From Aureobasidium sp. EXF-3400 (Eukaryota; Ascomycota; Dothideomycetes; Dothideales; Saccotheciaceae), in NCBI GenBank assembly GCA_024195585.1, contig SWBL01000320.1, positions 1 through 59,521 of the forward strand: 59,521 bases of DNA, given 5' to 3'. A program made the position numbers and the translations under genes. Every line of letters starts with the position of its first letter. Position 1 is the stretch's first letter. The notes under the pieces are model-generated. The model had not been told where the DNA came from, did no database searches, and saw only the letters and a program-made list of their open reading frames with translations. Positions 31,301 to 44,017 of this stretch are shown here, one piece after another.

Positions 31301-32876
31301 TCAGGCTGTACTCATGTTTGTCTTCTCCAGTATCCTGACCATCTGCGGTACTCGAGCCAGTGCGACCCTGCTTCATAATGCAGTCACCCGGGTTCTTCGC
31401 GCACCAATGTCATTCTTCGACACAACACCGCTTGGACGTATCACCAACCGTTTTTCCAAGGACGTCGACACCATGGACAACGCCTTGACTGATGCTTTCC
31501 GTATGTTCTTCATGACGCTTGCGCAGATCATCGCTGTCTTCATCCTGATCATTGCTTACTACTACTACTTCGCTGCTGCTCTGGGTCCCTTGTTCATCAT
31601 GTTCCTGTTCGCCGCGAGCTACTATCGCTCTTCGGCACGTGAGATCAAGCGTCACGAAGCCGTTCTTCGTAGCAGCGTCTTCTCTCGCTTCAGTGAAGCT
31701 GTGTCTGGTGTCGCTACTATTCGTGCTTATGGATTGCAGGACCAGTTCTCGAGATCTGTCCGTGAGGCGATTGACAACATGAACTCCGCTTACTATCTCA
31801 CCTTCTCGAACCAACGCTGGTTGTCTGTCCGCCTTGACGCCATCGGCACTCTTCTCGTCTTTGTTACTGGTATTCTGGTCGTTACTGCCAGTTTCTCTGT
31901 CAACCCCAGCAGTGGTGGTCTGGTTCTTTCGTACATTCTCTCAGTCGTGCAGATGATTCAGTTCACTGTCCGCCAGCTTGCTGAAGTTGAGAACAACATG
32001 AACTCTACTGAGCGTATCTACTACTACGGCAACAACCTTGAGGAGGAAGCCCCTCTGCACACTGTTGAGGTTCGTCCCTCATGGCCCGAGAAGGGTGAAA
32101 TTGTCTTCGACAATGTCCAGATGCGTTACCGTGAGGGACTTCCTCTTGTTCTCAAGGGTCTCAACATGCACGTCAATGCTGGTGAGCGTATCGGTGTGGT
32201 CGGTCGTACTGGTGCTGGCAAGTCAACTATCATGTCTACCCTGTTCCGTCTCGTTGAACTCAGCGGCGGAAGCATCACAGTTGATGGTCTTGACATCGCC
32301 AAGATTGGTCTTAGGGATCTGCGATCACGTCTTTCTATCATCCCGCAGGACCCTACCTTGTTCAAGGGCACCATTCGCAGTAACCTCGACCCCTTCAACG
32401 AGCATACCGACATGGCACTGTGGGGTGCACTTCGTCAAGCCGATCTTGTTGGCGAGGACCAAGACATCGCTGATTCATCGACTCGTATCCATCTCGATGC
32501 CCCCGTCGAAGAAGAAGGTTTGAACTTCTCCCTTGGTCAGCGTCAACTCATGGCTCTAGCCCGTGCTCTTGTACGTGGTAGCCGCATCATCGTCTGCGAC
32601 GAAGCAACTTCATCTGTCGACTTTGACACAGATCAGAAGATTCAGCGCACGATTGTCAAGGGTTTCCAGGGCAAGACTCTTTTGTGTATTGCCCATCGTC
32701 TGAAGACCATCATCGGTTACGACCGTATTTGTGTAATGGACAAGGGACAAATCGCCGAGCTTGACCGCCCCATCACTCTCTACGACCAGGGAGGTATCTT
32801 CCGCAGTATGTGTGATCGCAGTGGTATTCGCAGGGAGGACTTCTTTGCCAGTCCGGAGGCCAACTTCACAGAGTGA
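28377..32876 (+). CDS. YOR1-type multidrug ABC transporter (ABCC family)
   Basis: Full-length ATP-driven exporter of the ABCC/MRP family, closest in style to yeast Yor1 (oligomycin and organic anion efflux at the plasma membrane). Single exon, 1499 residues. Order: a Ser/Pro-rich cytosolic N-terminus, membrane domain 1 (~190-560), nucleotide-binding domain 1 with Walker A GSVGSGKTS (675-683), signature VSGGQKQR (from 765) and Walker B IVLMDDP (785-791), membrane domain 2 (~930-1210), and domain 2 with GRTGAGKST (1276-1284), LGQRQ (from 1386) and CDEATSSVD (Asp1408, Glu1409). Domain 1 has Asp for the catalytic Glu and domain 2 has a non-standard signature; both are usual in ABCC proteins. A Lys/Ala-rich insertion (585-655) precedes domain 1. 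Substrates are unknown. Confidence 0.93.
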   Translation: MSAPVPDTVWTSGDTSNPPPAADTAQHGSVATEPLERVGTAKELNPEKVLDPEYVQQKDAEKHAEKHGRSPLDRHQSDWTSSSSSITPDDKSQKSIEGEKQSWSEKINPLKRKIKPPVPTEQGESREYKANFFSHLTFQWMAPIMTVGYQRPLELNDLWKVNPDRSVDVLSARLKAAFKKRVDNGTENPLKWALYDTFKSEFLLGGLCELIAAVVQVLAPFVLRYLINFSTEVWIAEQRGTPRPDIGHGVGLVIGVTVLQIIQSVCTNHFLYRGMTVGGQARAVTIAIIFEKAMKLSGRARAGGKSNTEPVGLPPGIAPGSKEEKKWLKAKLKKEKANSKDKKGVSGGGEGWSNGRIVNLMSTDTYRIDTASGMFHMIWASPISIVLTLVLLLININYSALAGFALLIVAMPLLGRSIKSLFVRRKAINKVTDQRVGLTQEILAGVRFVKYFGWESSFLDRLKEIRRREIGKIQFLLNIRNGIMAVSMSMPVFASMLAFITYSLTDHGLQAGKIFSSLALFNGLRLPLNLLPLVIGQTVDATASIRRIEEFLLAEEALDEAAWDYEGKSAIVMKDANFTWERTPTQETEKKAVGAPGSKEAKAARKADKKADQKADKQAKKDAKKATKALKNAEKDDGLEASDSSTTLAEDSEHPFEIKGLNISIGRDELVAVIGSVGSGKTSILAALGGEMRRTSGEVTFGASRSYCPQYAWIQNATVKENITFGKPFDQDWYDEVVDACALRPDLDMLPNGDLTEIGERGITVSGGQKQRLNIARAIYFNADIVLMDDPLSAVDAHVGRHIMDNAICGLLRNKARVLATHQLHVLHRCDRIIWVQDGTAYKIDTFDSLMATDADFQKMMATTAKEEKKPEEEVDGDEVEEEKKDVEQKTGGKKPAAALMQAEERAVKSVSFGIYKAYVKASGSLAVAPLILLTLILSQGANIATSLWLSWWTSNKFGYTRGTYIGVYAGLGVSQAVLMFVFSSILTICGTRASATLLHNAVTRVLRAPMSFFDTTPLGRITNRFSKDVDTMDNALTDAFRMFFMTLAQIIAVFILIIAYYYYFAAALGPLFIMFLFAASYYRSSAREIKRHEAVLRSSVFSRFSEAVSGVATIRAYGLQDQFSRSVREAIDNMNSAYYLTFSNQRWLSVRLDAIGTLLVFVTGILVVTASFSVNPSSGGLVLSYILSVVQMIQFTVRQLAEVENNMNSTERIYYYGNNLEEEAPLHTVEVRPSWPEKGEIVFDNVQMRYREGLPLVLKGLNMHVNAGERIGVVGRTGAGKSTIMSTLFRLVELSGGSITVDGLDIAKIGLRDLRSRLSIIPQDPTLFKGTIRSNLDPFNEHTDMALWGALRQADLVGEDQDIADSSTRIHLDAPVEEEGLNFSLGQRQLMALARALVRGSRIIVCDEATSSVDFDTDQKIQRTIVKGFQGKTLLCIAHRLKTIIGYDRICVMDKGQIAELDRPITLYDQGGIFRSMCDRSGIRREDFFASPEANFTE

Positions 32877-33628
32877 TCTATTCGAATAGCGTGCTTGTGC
32901 TTTTGGGAAGTGGGTAGCATGAACTGCATAGATGCGTACATGAAGATGGCGTTTCTGGCGAAAAGCATTTCGTTTGCTAAGATTGTTTTTGGTGTATATA
33001 CGAAGTCCTATGAACAATATATTTATTTTCTGAACAAATGCCCTTCCACATGTGAATAGATGTCAAGCATGAGCAGCACTCGTTCACATGCTGACTCAAC
33101 ATCAACAAGGCGTGGAGTGAGTCTACCTTGTAGCCATCTAGACGAAACGACTGCTGTTGAGAGGAGAGACAAAAGTTAAGCGTGGTGGTGCTTCGCCCCC
33201 CTTGCCGGAGCGATAGCAAAAGATGGAAGATGACAGAAGGTGATTGGAGAGGAAGGGACGCTAGACAATTCAGGGTCTCCGGCGACGCGCGCCAAGGAAA
33301 TCCAGTGAGCAAGAGGCAGCGTCGTGGCGGGAAAGTCAGAGAATTCGTCTGGCTGCGAGTGCTTTTAGATCTGTCTTCTGCCTGTTCACCACTCTCCCCT
33401 CTACAACCCCAAGAAACCTCACATCACAAAAGTTCTGTTGTTTTCTTATTTGCTTTGTCGTCTGTGCAGTTGTTTTTCTGCGCATCCGATACAAGTCTCT
33501 GGTCCATTATCCACCAGACTCCTTTCATATAATCAACAGACTCTTCAGTCGCTTCACGCCTTATCCCAACAATCGACGACCCATCACCCGACCACTTTTT
33601 CCAACCCCCGAAAAAAGATATCGCAAAC
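32877..33628. other. intergenic region upstream of DED1
   Basis: About 750 bp. The last 260 bp are rich in C and T, as expected for the leader of a highly expressed helicase gene. No ORF with a recognisable motif. Confidence 0.5.
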
Positions 33629-35641
<2,013 letters not shown>

Positions 35642-36644
35642 ACTCCCCAAGCTCGCTAACGACCGACCTGCACTTTTCGGTCACTTGACCTTGTGGTCAC
35701 ATTTTTCTTTCAGTCTCTGATTTTAGCTTTCACGTTTCGCGGTCCTTTCTCTGGACGTCAAAACACCATGGATCGATGGACGCGGTCCTTGCTCATAAAC
35801 TCACAGTCAGCATGATAGACAGCGTTGATTTTTCTTCATACCCAGCACGGAGACGGCGCTCATCACGGTTTACGACTTTCTTCACGGCCTTGAGCGTTCT
35901 TATATGAAACGCTCGATGCATTCGACGAGCGTGGTATCCGGTCTGGGCAGATGAGGCTTCCAGAGGATTCGGACATGTTTCGATACCAGTTATGTTCTTC
36001 GGTTTTCTTTTTACTTTTCAAATAACGATCCTGGCATTTCACAGCATCACGAAGCTCTATAGCATCTGGAAAGGCGTTCTCATGGGACGCTGGTCTAGGC
36101 TGGGCTCGCAACGATGTTACGGCTGTCGCATATGGCATGGGCAGCTTTCTTTTTTTCGCTTTCGGATGATGGATACCCCAAACTTTATAGACTTTTTTCA
36201 TCTGGAGGCAGGAAGAGATAGGCATGGCAAGATGACTGCCTGCAAAGGGATATGCTGGCCGCTCGGCAGGATCAATCCCAAAAAAAAGTTACTTCCACAT
36301 TTCACCACGTGTTCCAGATCTTCAATATAGATGCGCAAATCAAGGCATTTCCTGAGCTTACAGCTTGTGTGTACATGACATGTGTGATAGTCATTGTTTA
36401 GTAATGTCAGATGCCAGAAGACTTCTCATGATGATGAAGTTGGGACGACGAGGGGGTTGTTTCGTCGATGGTATGGCTTCGATTTGGGGATTGCAAGGCA
36501 GAGCTTCCCCAGACGCTCCGCGTCGTCACAGGGAAAGCACGGTCGGGAGCAGCCGCAATCTGCAGGTGTCGGCAGGTGCGCGATCGAAGGGAATCTGTTC
36601 TTTCCATCATCGTATTCACCAGAGACATCAAACACAAGTGCGCC
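35642..36644. other. intergenic region between DED1 and IES1
   Basis: About 1 kb holding the DED1 3' end and the IES1 promoter. The IES1 frame stays open upstream to 36468, but without an ATG in good context. ORFs such as 35863-36225 (minus) and 35992-36330 (plus) show no motif. Confidence 0.5.
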
Positions 36645-39242
36645 ATGGTGGAGCAGGACTCTCGCAGTAGCTTGCGACATATCCTCGCCGACGAGCCCGT
36701 CGAACGCAGTCCCCCGAGACCCGCACCGCCAGCAACACCGGCATCCGCACCAGCGATACGAGCCCCATCAACTACAGGCGACCACGAGCCATCACCTGCA
36801 CCCAGAGGCGACAAGGATGACAAGGACGACGACCACGAAGCAGAGACACCGCTGTACACATCGACGACGCAGACAACACGGCGCAATGCAAACGGCAGCG
36901 TGTCTTCAGTCTACTCAGGAAATAAGATCCGTCATCTGAAGAAGGAGGACGGCGTACCGCTATGGCGCAAGGACATCCAGTACGACTTTCTCGACATGGT
37001 CTTCAAGGATGACCATCGCGTCTTTACTCGCTACTCGGACAATGAAAAGGGACACACGTTTGCCGAAATCTACGTCGATGCCATGGCAAAGAGCAGCAAG
37101 TGCAGCAAGATCCTCAAGGAGAAGCTCAAGGAGGACTTTGACTCAGCCATCACTATGGCTATGGTCTGCCTGCTTGTCAACGTCGGCCGAATGAACACGA
37201 CTCTGAACTTCTTCCCCGAGATGCGTGCTCAACTCCGTACCTACCACTCGATCCCTGCTCTACAGGCACACCAAGATCCGAACGCCTACAAGCAACTACA
37301 AGATGCCCCACGTCTGAAATCTATCCTCAAGGGCGCTACCGAAGACACGCCACAGCCAGGTACAATTGAAGACATTCGTCAGGCCTCGATACCACGTACC
37401 AACCCCGTCAACCTGATCTTTGTTCTGTCACAGTATGCTCCAAAGATATCAGAGCTGCACTTCAACCATCCTCGCGACTTCTTCGATCTTGTCATGCGAC
37501 CCAGCTTGAGCAGTAAGAGCAGAGCGACAGCCTTTCTCTGGCTCATGTGGTGGTACCTGGAAAGCGACTTCTCCAATGAATCTGCTCTTAAGAATCCTTT
37601 CGGAGCTGGTTGCGAGCCCGAAGGTGGTGGTGTGCCAATCAAGGTTCCTCCGCTCGAGAGCTTGACCGAGGAACAGGCTGCCTTAGAGAATGTCGACAGC
37701 GCAGAAGAAAAGGAGTACGGAGAACAGAAGCGCAAGGAAAGAATTGCAATCGTCGCAAGCGAACCCAGTCCTGCTATGACGGCTCTCAAACGCGCCAGAA
37801 AAGGTATGTTGTCTTCTTACGATGACTGGCTAAGCACTAACTTGGGAGAACAAAAAGAACGCAGTCTGTTCGCGGCGGGTCTCGGTGATGCAAATTCGGA
37901 TGCTGGAACCAAGACCCCCAGCCGTGACTTTGACTCGCCAGCTCCTCATGGTTCGTTGCTTCTCGGCTGGCCTGTCTATGGATAGCTGACTGTCAATCCA
38001 GACTCGATGCGTAGGGCCTATGCAGGTAGTGACTACACTAGATCCCCTACCCCTCCAACAAGCTCTTTCCAGGCCGCCAACACCATCTCGAAGCCTTTGG
38101 CAGCCAAGTCCTTCTTGACCGAAGTTGATGAGAAAGAACATGACATCCAACACTTGGCTTCACCTTCCGTGGGCACGCCACAAGCTGCAGCATTGCCCAA
38201 AAAAGGCGCTGGACGAGGTAACCGGAACACCAACATACACCACCCTTTTTTGCTGCCCAATCCCGTTCACACATCCCCTCCTGCCTTGTATACCGTGCCG
38301 GATGGCCTCTATCTGCAACCCCAACGTGACCACCTCTCGACACCCTCGTATCAACTCCAGACTCGGAACCGTCCGCTGACATCACACCAAAAAGCAGTCA
38401 GCGATTACCGCCGTGTGCGAATCAACCAAATCCTTGATACCGGTATCAGACGACGCCACATAGCTGCCAAACGTCAACGCCAAGAAGAAGGTATATTACT
38501 GCGTGCTTGGAAGCGAATCCGTATGCTGCCTTCCGGCTGGGACAGTGAGGATGAAGGCACTGTCGACAAAGGTAAAGAAGACGCCAAGGACAAGGACGAC
38601 GGCGGAACTGGAAAAGGAAAGTCAAAAGAGGAAGAGAAGGCTGCCGCCGCGCTTCGTCGTGCTGCTGCTGGTGTCCGGATCCTCGGAGGTTTTGCGTTAC
38701 CGCTCACGGACAAGGAGCTTGAGCAAGAGAAGCAGCGTCCACTTAACAGCATTGCGAACGTTGCGAGAGACGATGTTGGCGAAGAGGCGTTGTTCTTCTC
38801 GCGAGCCTTTTCACTCGGAATGGTCACACTCGATCGCGATGAGAATGCAGATGTTGATGGCAGCCTATTACTTCCTTCACCACCGCTCAAGCCTGTCGAT
38901 GACATGGAAGATGAACGAGAGTTGCAAGCCATGGACGAGATAGCTGCTACAATCGTGAAACCCAGACAAGGCAGGAAGAGTCGTGGCGGAGGTGGAGGTG
39001 CAAGCAGGAAATCCAAGGGCGGCGCGAGTAAACTGGCAGAAGAGGCAAAGGACGGAACACCAGGCGGCTCAAGGCTTTCTACTGCAAGAGGAGATAACGA
39101 AGGAGAAGATGAAGATATGCATGATGAGGGCAATGTCACAGTTGGTCCGAGTGCAGAGTTGGACGACGATGAGAGGGAGTTGCTTGGCGAAGCGGACACG
39201 GAAGACGAAGAAGAAGACGAGGACAACATGGATGAGGATTGA
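36645..39242 (+). CDS. ies1: INO80 complex subunit IES1-like
   Basis: Resembles fungal Ies1, a subunit of the INO80 nucleosome-remodelling complex in the nucleus. Three exons: 36645-37803, 37858-37950, 38002-39242; 830 residues. The conserved part is residues ~85-230: LKKEDGVPLWRKDIQYDFLD, KGHTFAEIYVDAMAKSSK, and VGRMNTTLNFFPEMRAQLRTYHS. Further conserved blocks (HPRDFFDLVMRPSLSSKSRATAFLWLMWWYLE) lie near 300. The C-terminal half is charged and disordered, ending in a long acidic tail. The first intron is 54 nt and has no stop, so retention would only insert 18 residues; a CACTAAC branch site favours splicing. The start is the first ATG in good context (GCCATGG). Confidence 0.82.
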
Positions 39243-39632
39243 TCGGCATATGTATGAGGGTGTGTAAGAATTTTGCGATCGGGTCGAGCTGGCTGTGTGA
39301 TCACTATCAGGAGCATTGAAACCAGTACCAACGTTACAGATACCTGCTGATTACAGACATGCGTTGTTCGTTTGACGTATGCCACTGTCTTGCTCTTCGT
39401 CGTTGCTTCTCTCAGTTCCTTGATTGCTCTCATGTGTTCCACTAAGAGCAGCTCTCAGTGAGCTTTGCTCGGATTCTCAAAAGTACTGTGCATCTTTATA
39501 GCACACTTGTGACAGACTTTGATACAAGAGATTGCAACCCAAAGGCAACTCCACGTGCCATGGTTTCGGTTTTGAGCTCGAGAGTTCCCAGCTCACCAGA
39601 TCCAAAATATGCTCATCTACATACTGCGTTTT
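39243..39632. other. convergent 3' region
   Basis: About 390 bp between the stop codons of IES1 and the MFS transporter. Nothing else is visible. Confidence 0.5.
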
Positions 39633-41397
39633 CTATCTACTCAACGCCTTTTCTTTGATCATCCACGCACTGATAGCAGCTCCTGCCACAAGACCAATCT
39701 CAAGCCCAAAAGCAGCGCGTGTGCTCTGCGCATAGCACGCTCTGACCAAGGCTCTCACATTAGGCTCGAGGGTATTGATATAAGCCAGGCTCTCTCTGAC
39801 ACGCTCTGTGATCTCGGCAGCAGCATCGCCGCTACTGAGTGCTGCTGCGAGACGGTCGCGGAGTGCTTGGTTGGCAAGAGTGGCAGAGACGGACACGCCA
39901 AATACAGATCCCAAGCTGCGGAAGAGGTAGGAGCAGGCGGTGGCGACGGCTTGATCATCGCGAGATGCGTTGGCAATGAGACCGATCAAGGTTGATGTAA
40001 CACCAATACCTGTTTTGACATAAGTGGAAGGAAGAAGAGGGTGAGAAGGGAAGAGATATACCGTTTGAGAAACCACAAATACACATGCCGACGATTATTC
40101 CAGGAGTGCTGTTGACCACAAAGCCAGAGAACAAAAAGACAAAAGTCATTCCGACAACCAAGCACGAATAGGCGATCACTGTCAACCAGTAAAACTTGCC
40201 AGTTCGCTGCATGTAGAAGCCACCGAATAGACTGCCACTGACACCTGCAATAATACCTGGGATCAGACGAACACCAGCCTGAGTAGCGGTAAGGCCATCA
40301 ACCGCTTGGAAGTAAAGAGGAATGTAGAACAGAGCCGCAAGCCAACCAGAGAAAGAGAAGAAGTTGCACAGATAGCATGCAAATAGCGAGCGGTTAAAGA
40401 TGATGTGGCCAGGCGCAAAGGGTTCCTTTGCGACTTTCATCTCCACAAGGACGAAGAGGATGAAAAGCGGAATGCTGAGACTGATGGAGATGATGGTGAT
40501 GTTTGCCTTCCACGACACATTGCTACCTCTGTCGAGGGCAAGTAAGAGAGTAAAGACAGCACCGATAAGGATAGCAGCACCCAGGAAGTCGATGCGACGA
40601 AGTTTCTGCTTCCAATCGGTCTGCTCTCGCTTGGGAAGCTTCAGAACCAGACTTACAACGACAAAGGCAAGCACGCACAGCGGAACCTGACCGAGGAAAG
40701 CCCAACGCCAGCCGATGGAGTCCGCAAGAATGCCACCCAAAGGGGCACCTGTACCAGCTCCAGTTGCATAAATGATGTTGACATAGCCCTGCCACTTGCC
40801 ACGCTCACGGAGAGGGACGGCGTCAGACATTAGGATAGACACCACAGTAGTCATACCACCACCACCGATACCTGCAAAGGCTCTAGCAGCAATAAGCTGA
40901 TTCATGTTCTGAGCAAGACCGCAGAACAGACAGCCCAGACCAAAGATAGCGTATGCAAACAACAAGCAACTCTTTCGCCCAAATATATCCGACATTTTTC
41001 CATACAGTGGTTGAAAACTCGTCAGGGTCAAGAAATAGGCAGTCGCGATCCAAGAAACATTGTTGAGAGCCTTCAACTCGCTACCGATCTTGCCGTAGCT
41101 GGATACGATGATGGTCTGGTCGGCAGCAGATAGGAGCACACCGATTGTCAAGGCCGGGAAGATGACGTTCATCTTCTTTCTCATCTCTGGCTGGCCTTCG
41201 TATTGTTTCTGTCTTTCTTCCAGACTGGTCTGTCGTTCGAGGTCTCCGCCATCTTCTTCTTCTGTGATGACTCCATTGGCGATGGCGCTGTCGGGGGCAA
41301 TCCCGTCACTAGGGTCGATGGGTTTGGGTCCCTGTTTTCCTAGCAATGGCGACGTCTCGCTAGCCTGCTCCTGGAGGTTCTCGTCGTCGGTCGTCAT
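39633..41397 (-). CDS. MFS transporter, DHA2 type (14-helix; VBA/Fnx1-like)
   Basis: Proton-driven major facilitator transporter. Two exons: 41397-40062 and 40009-39633; 570 residues. The N-terminal ~70 residues are acidic and cytosolic, including the SPLLG-type segment found in vacuolar members. Membrane motifs: motif A GKMSDIFGRKS after helix 2 and antiporter motif C in ATGAGTGAPLGGILAD. A short intron falls in a helix (GFSNG|IGVTSTLIG), which supports the splice. The length fits 14 helices. Relatives include vacuolar basic amino acid transporters and drug exporters, so the substrate is open. It is on the same strand as the aminotransferase, 497 bp downstream of it. Confidence 0.88.
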
Positions 41398-41893
41398 ATT
41401 GTGTGTATAGATGAATTGACTCGAAGTGCCGGCTTTAGTGGAGATAAGATTAGAGGCCCAGAAAGATGTATGACGAGTGCTATCGTGTGTCCGGTCTGTT
41501 ATGCGTGGACCAAAGACGTGGAGGACATGCCAGTCTCTTCCAGGCGACTTTGGGATACAGCAGAGATAGAAATATTCAGCTCAAAAGACTGTCTCAGGGC
41601 TTCTCACCGTACTTGTATATTGCACCATTGGGTCCTCGGCCTATAAAAGTGGGCCGCCTCTTCCGGCTATCGCTTCCGCCTATCAACTTCCTTCTTTGTC
41701 CAACTTCGGCCATGCCCGCCTGGCCGTCCATGATTTTCATGTGTAACAGTGAAGACTTCTGTCGATAATTAGTCCGTTCAGATATCCATATGCATTATGT
41801 TGTGTAGGTGTATATATACATTGACACATTGATACATTGTTACCACAGACGAGACCTCAGTCAATCAGATCGGCATTCTTCCAACTTCACCGC
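41398..41893. other. intergenic region between the aminotransferase and the MFS transporter
   Basis: About 500 bp containing the aminotransferase 3' end and the MFS promoter (both minus strand). Nothing else is visible. Confidence 0.4.
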
Positions 41894-43226
41894 TCAATTT
41901 GCAAGAGGAATATCGTCAAACTCCTTGCGCATAAAAAGTCGGGCCTGCTCCAAGCCCTCCTTGACGACTTCCGTCCGGTTCACATATCCAATTCTGACAT
42001 AACCTTTGAACTCCTCGCCGAAACAATCTCCAGGTAGAAACATCACACCGGCCTTCTCTTGCAACTGCTTGCAGAACTCTCTGGCATCAATCGGCTTCCC
42101 GTCTCGACTGAACTTGATGAATGCCGTTGTGCCTGCCACCGGCTTGACCCAGGTACAGTATTCATCATGCTTGATGACGAACCTTTCTAGCAGCTCTAGG
42201 TTGGTGCGTGCGAGAGCAATGTTCCTGCCTAGCAAGCTGTGTATGCAGTTTTGATCGAGAGCGAAAGCAGCGACTTGCTGGTCCAGGATACTGACACTGA
42301 TGGTGGTGTAATCGCGAGCTTCGGCACACTTCTCGATAATGTCTCGGTTGCGCGAAGCGATCCAGCCAGTTCTGATTCCAGCCAGAGAATAAGCTTTGGA
42401 GAGTGAACCTGTGCAGATGGTGTTTTCATAGCCCATGGATAAGATAGAAGGGGGAAACTCGTTCTCGGCGGGGGTAATGCCGTGGAACAGAGGTCTGTAC
42501 ACTTCGTCAGAGAGAATGGTGATGTTGTGCTCCCTGACCAATTCGACAATATCCTGCAACAGCGACTTTTTGAGAACGGCACCACTAGGGTTGTTTGGGT
42601 TGCTGCAGAGGTTAGCAACGAAAAGAAACATCACAGTTGGCTCTGAGACTCACTTCAAGATAATCAACTTGGTGTTAGATTTGATCATGCCCTTGAGCTC
42701 CTCGAAGTCAGGTTCCCATTTCTTCTCCATCGTGGCCTTCCACAGCTCTACTTCTGCCCCCAAGGATGCCGGATAGTCGTATAATTGTTGGTAAGTAGGA
42801 TAATGGCAGATGACATGATCGCCAGGGCCGACCAGAGAATAGAGTACAAGAGCGTTTGACGCAATAGCTCCAGGTTGGATCAAGATGTTCTCCTTGGGCA
42901 AGAGACTACTCGACCTAGATGAATATAGCCTGGCAAGATTGGAGCGTAGGTTCTCATTGCCTCGAATGTCTCCATAGTTGAGAATGGTTGAAAGATCGAC
43001 TATCTCGGCACTCTTGTTCTCGGATAGCTCACGCAATTCGTTAATTGATACGGAAGCAGCACATGTTTCGGCGATGTTGTACTTGGCGGTTGTTTCGTAA
43101 GCATCCATCCACTACTTGGGTCAGCTGATGAAGTTCTCAAGTGGATAGTCTCAATTCTCTCGATTGTTTTGTAGAGCGAGGAGTGATACTGACCTGCTCG
43201 ACTGCAAAAGGTTTGATATGGACCAT
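41894..43226 (-). CDS. PLP-dependent class I/II aminotransferase
   Basis: Fold-type I aminotransferase. Three exons: 43226-43194 (only 11 codons), 43111-42654, 42602-41894; 399 residues. Visible active-site features are NYGDIRGNENLR near the N-terminus, PGAIASNAL, the pyrophosphate-region aromatic in HYPTYQQLY and the NNPNNPSGA turn (164-172) built across an intron. Asp196 and Tyr199 are in SDEVYRPL, Schiff-base Lys233 is in GSLSKAYSLAG, and an RIGY arginine lies near the C-terminus. All expected residues are present. The substrate is not readable; it looks more like small-molecule aminotransferases of the capreomycidine-synthase type than like cytosolic aspartate aminotransferase (tentative). 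It shares a 339-bp divergent promoter with mitochondrial bL36. Confidence 0.87.
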
Positions 43227-43565
43227 GATGAATGCTCGGAAGTAGATTAGAGGATGGAATTCGTAGGATCAAATGATGGGATATGTTCCAGGATATTGAC
43301 CAATGTGCAAGCGTTCGTGAGAGATCCTACAGTACTCTGACTTTATGGCAACGAGAAAATATGTCAATCGAAGGGCGTACTGACTGACAGAGGACAGCAA
43401 GATGTCAATGGCCGAGAGCGGGGACGACTTGCCCGAGTGATCGGCAACTCTAGCCGAGCAAGCCCGCCAAATCTTCGACATGTCGACATCGCCAAGACGA
43501 GACAATTATCGAACAGCGACTCGTCGCAGAGCACAACAACATCAGCACAGCAACCCGACTCAACC
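43227..43565. promoter_or_regulatory. short divergent promoter (aminotransferase / bL36m)
   Basis: Only 339 bp separate two start codons in opposite directions. The promoter is therefore probably shared. In-frame sequence without an ATG in good context extends from the bL36 gene back to 43437. Confidence 0.45.
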
Positions 43566-44017
43566 ATGTTCTCACAAGCAACTCGCTCGCTACTCCGCGC
43601 AGCCCCAGTTGCCCGCAGCCCCGCCTCTGTGTGCGCGCGCACCGCCTTCAGCACCTACTCCGCCAACTCGCTCATCTCGAGAATGTCGCAAATGTCGCTC
43701 GCCAGACCCGTCGCATCGCCCACAAAGAGCCTGGTTGCTTTCCAACAGACAAGAGGAATGAAGGTCCGAAGTTCCGTCAAGAAGCTGTGTGATGGTTGCA
43801 AGGTACGGACAATAGCAGCAGACATGCTGGCATACAAGACACGAACAGCAAAAGTCAGGACAATATACTGATATAATTGCTTGTAGAGTGTGCGCAGAAA
43901 GGGCGGCAAATATGTCTATATCATTTGCAGCAAGAACCCCAAACACAAGCAGAGGTACGGCTCTCATGGATCGGAGAGACGCAATATGAGACTAACAATT
44001 CTACAGACAAGGTTGAT
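43566..44017 (+). CDS. mitochondrial large-subunit ribosomal protein bL36m
   Basis: Small zinc-binding protein of the mitochondrial ribosome. Three exons: 43566-43802, 43887-43954, 44008-44017; 104 residues. The first ~65 residues are a mitochondrial presequence rich in Arg, Ser and Ala. The mature part begins MKVRSSVKKLCDGCK, like bacterial L36. The zinc ligands are Cys75, Cys78, Cys93 and His99. The final exon is only 10 nt and supplies the end of Arg102, then Gln-Gly-stop, giving the usual KHKQRQG end. Reading through the second intron instead would append about 180 unrelated residues, which is why predictors could go wrong here. Confidence 0.93.
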
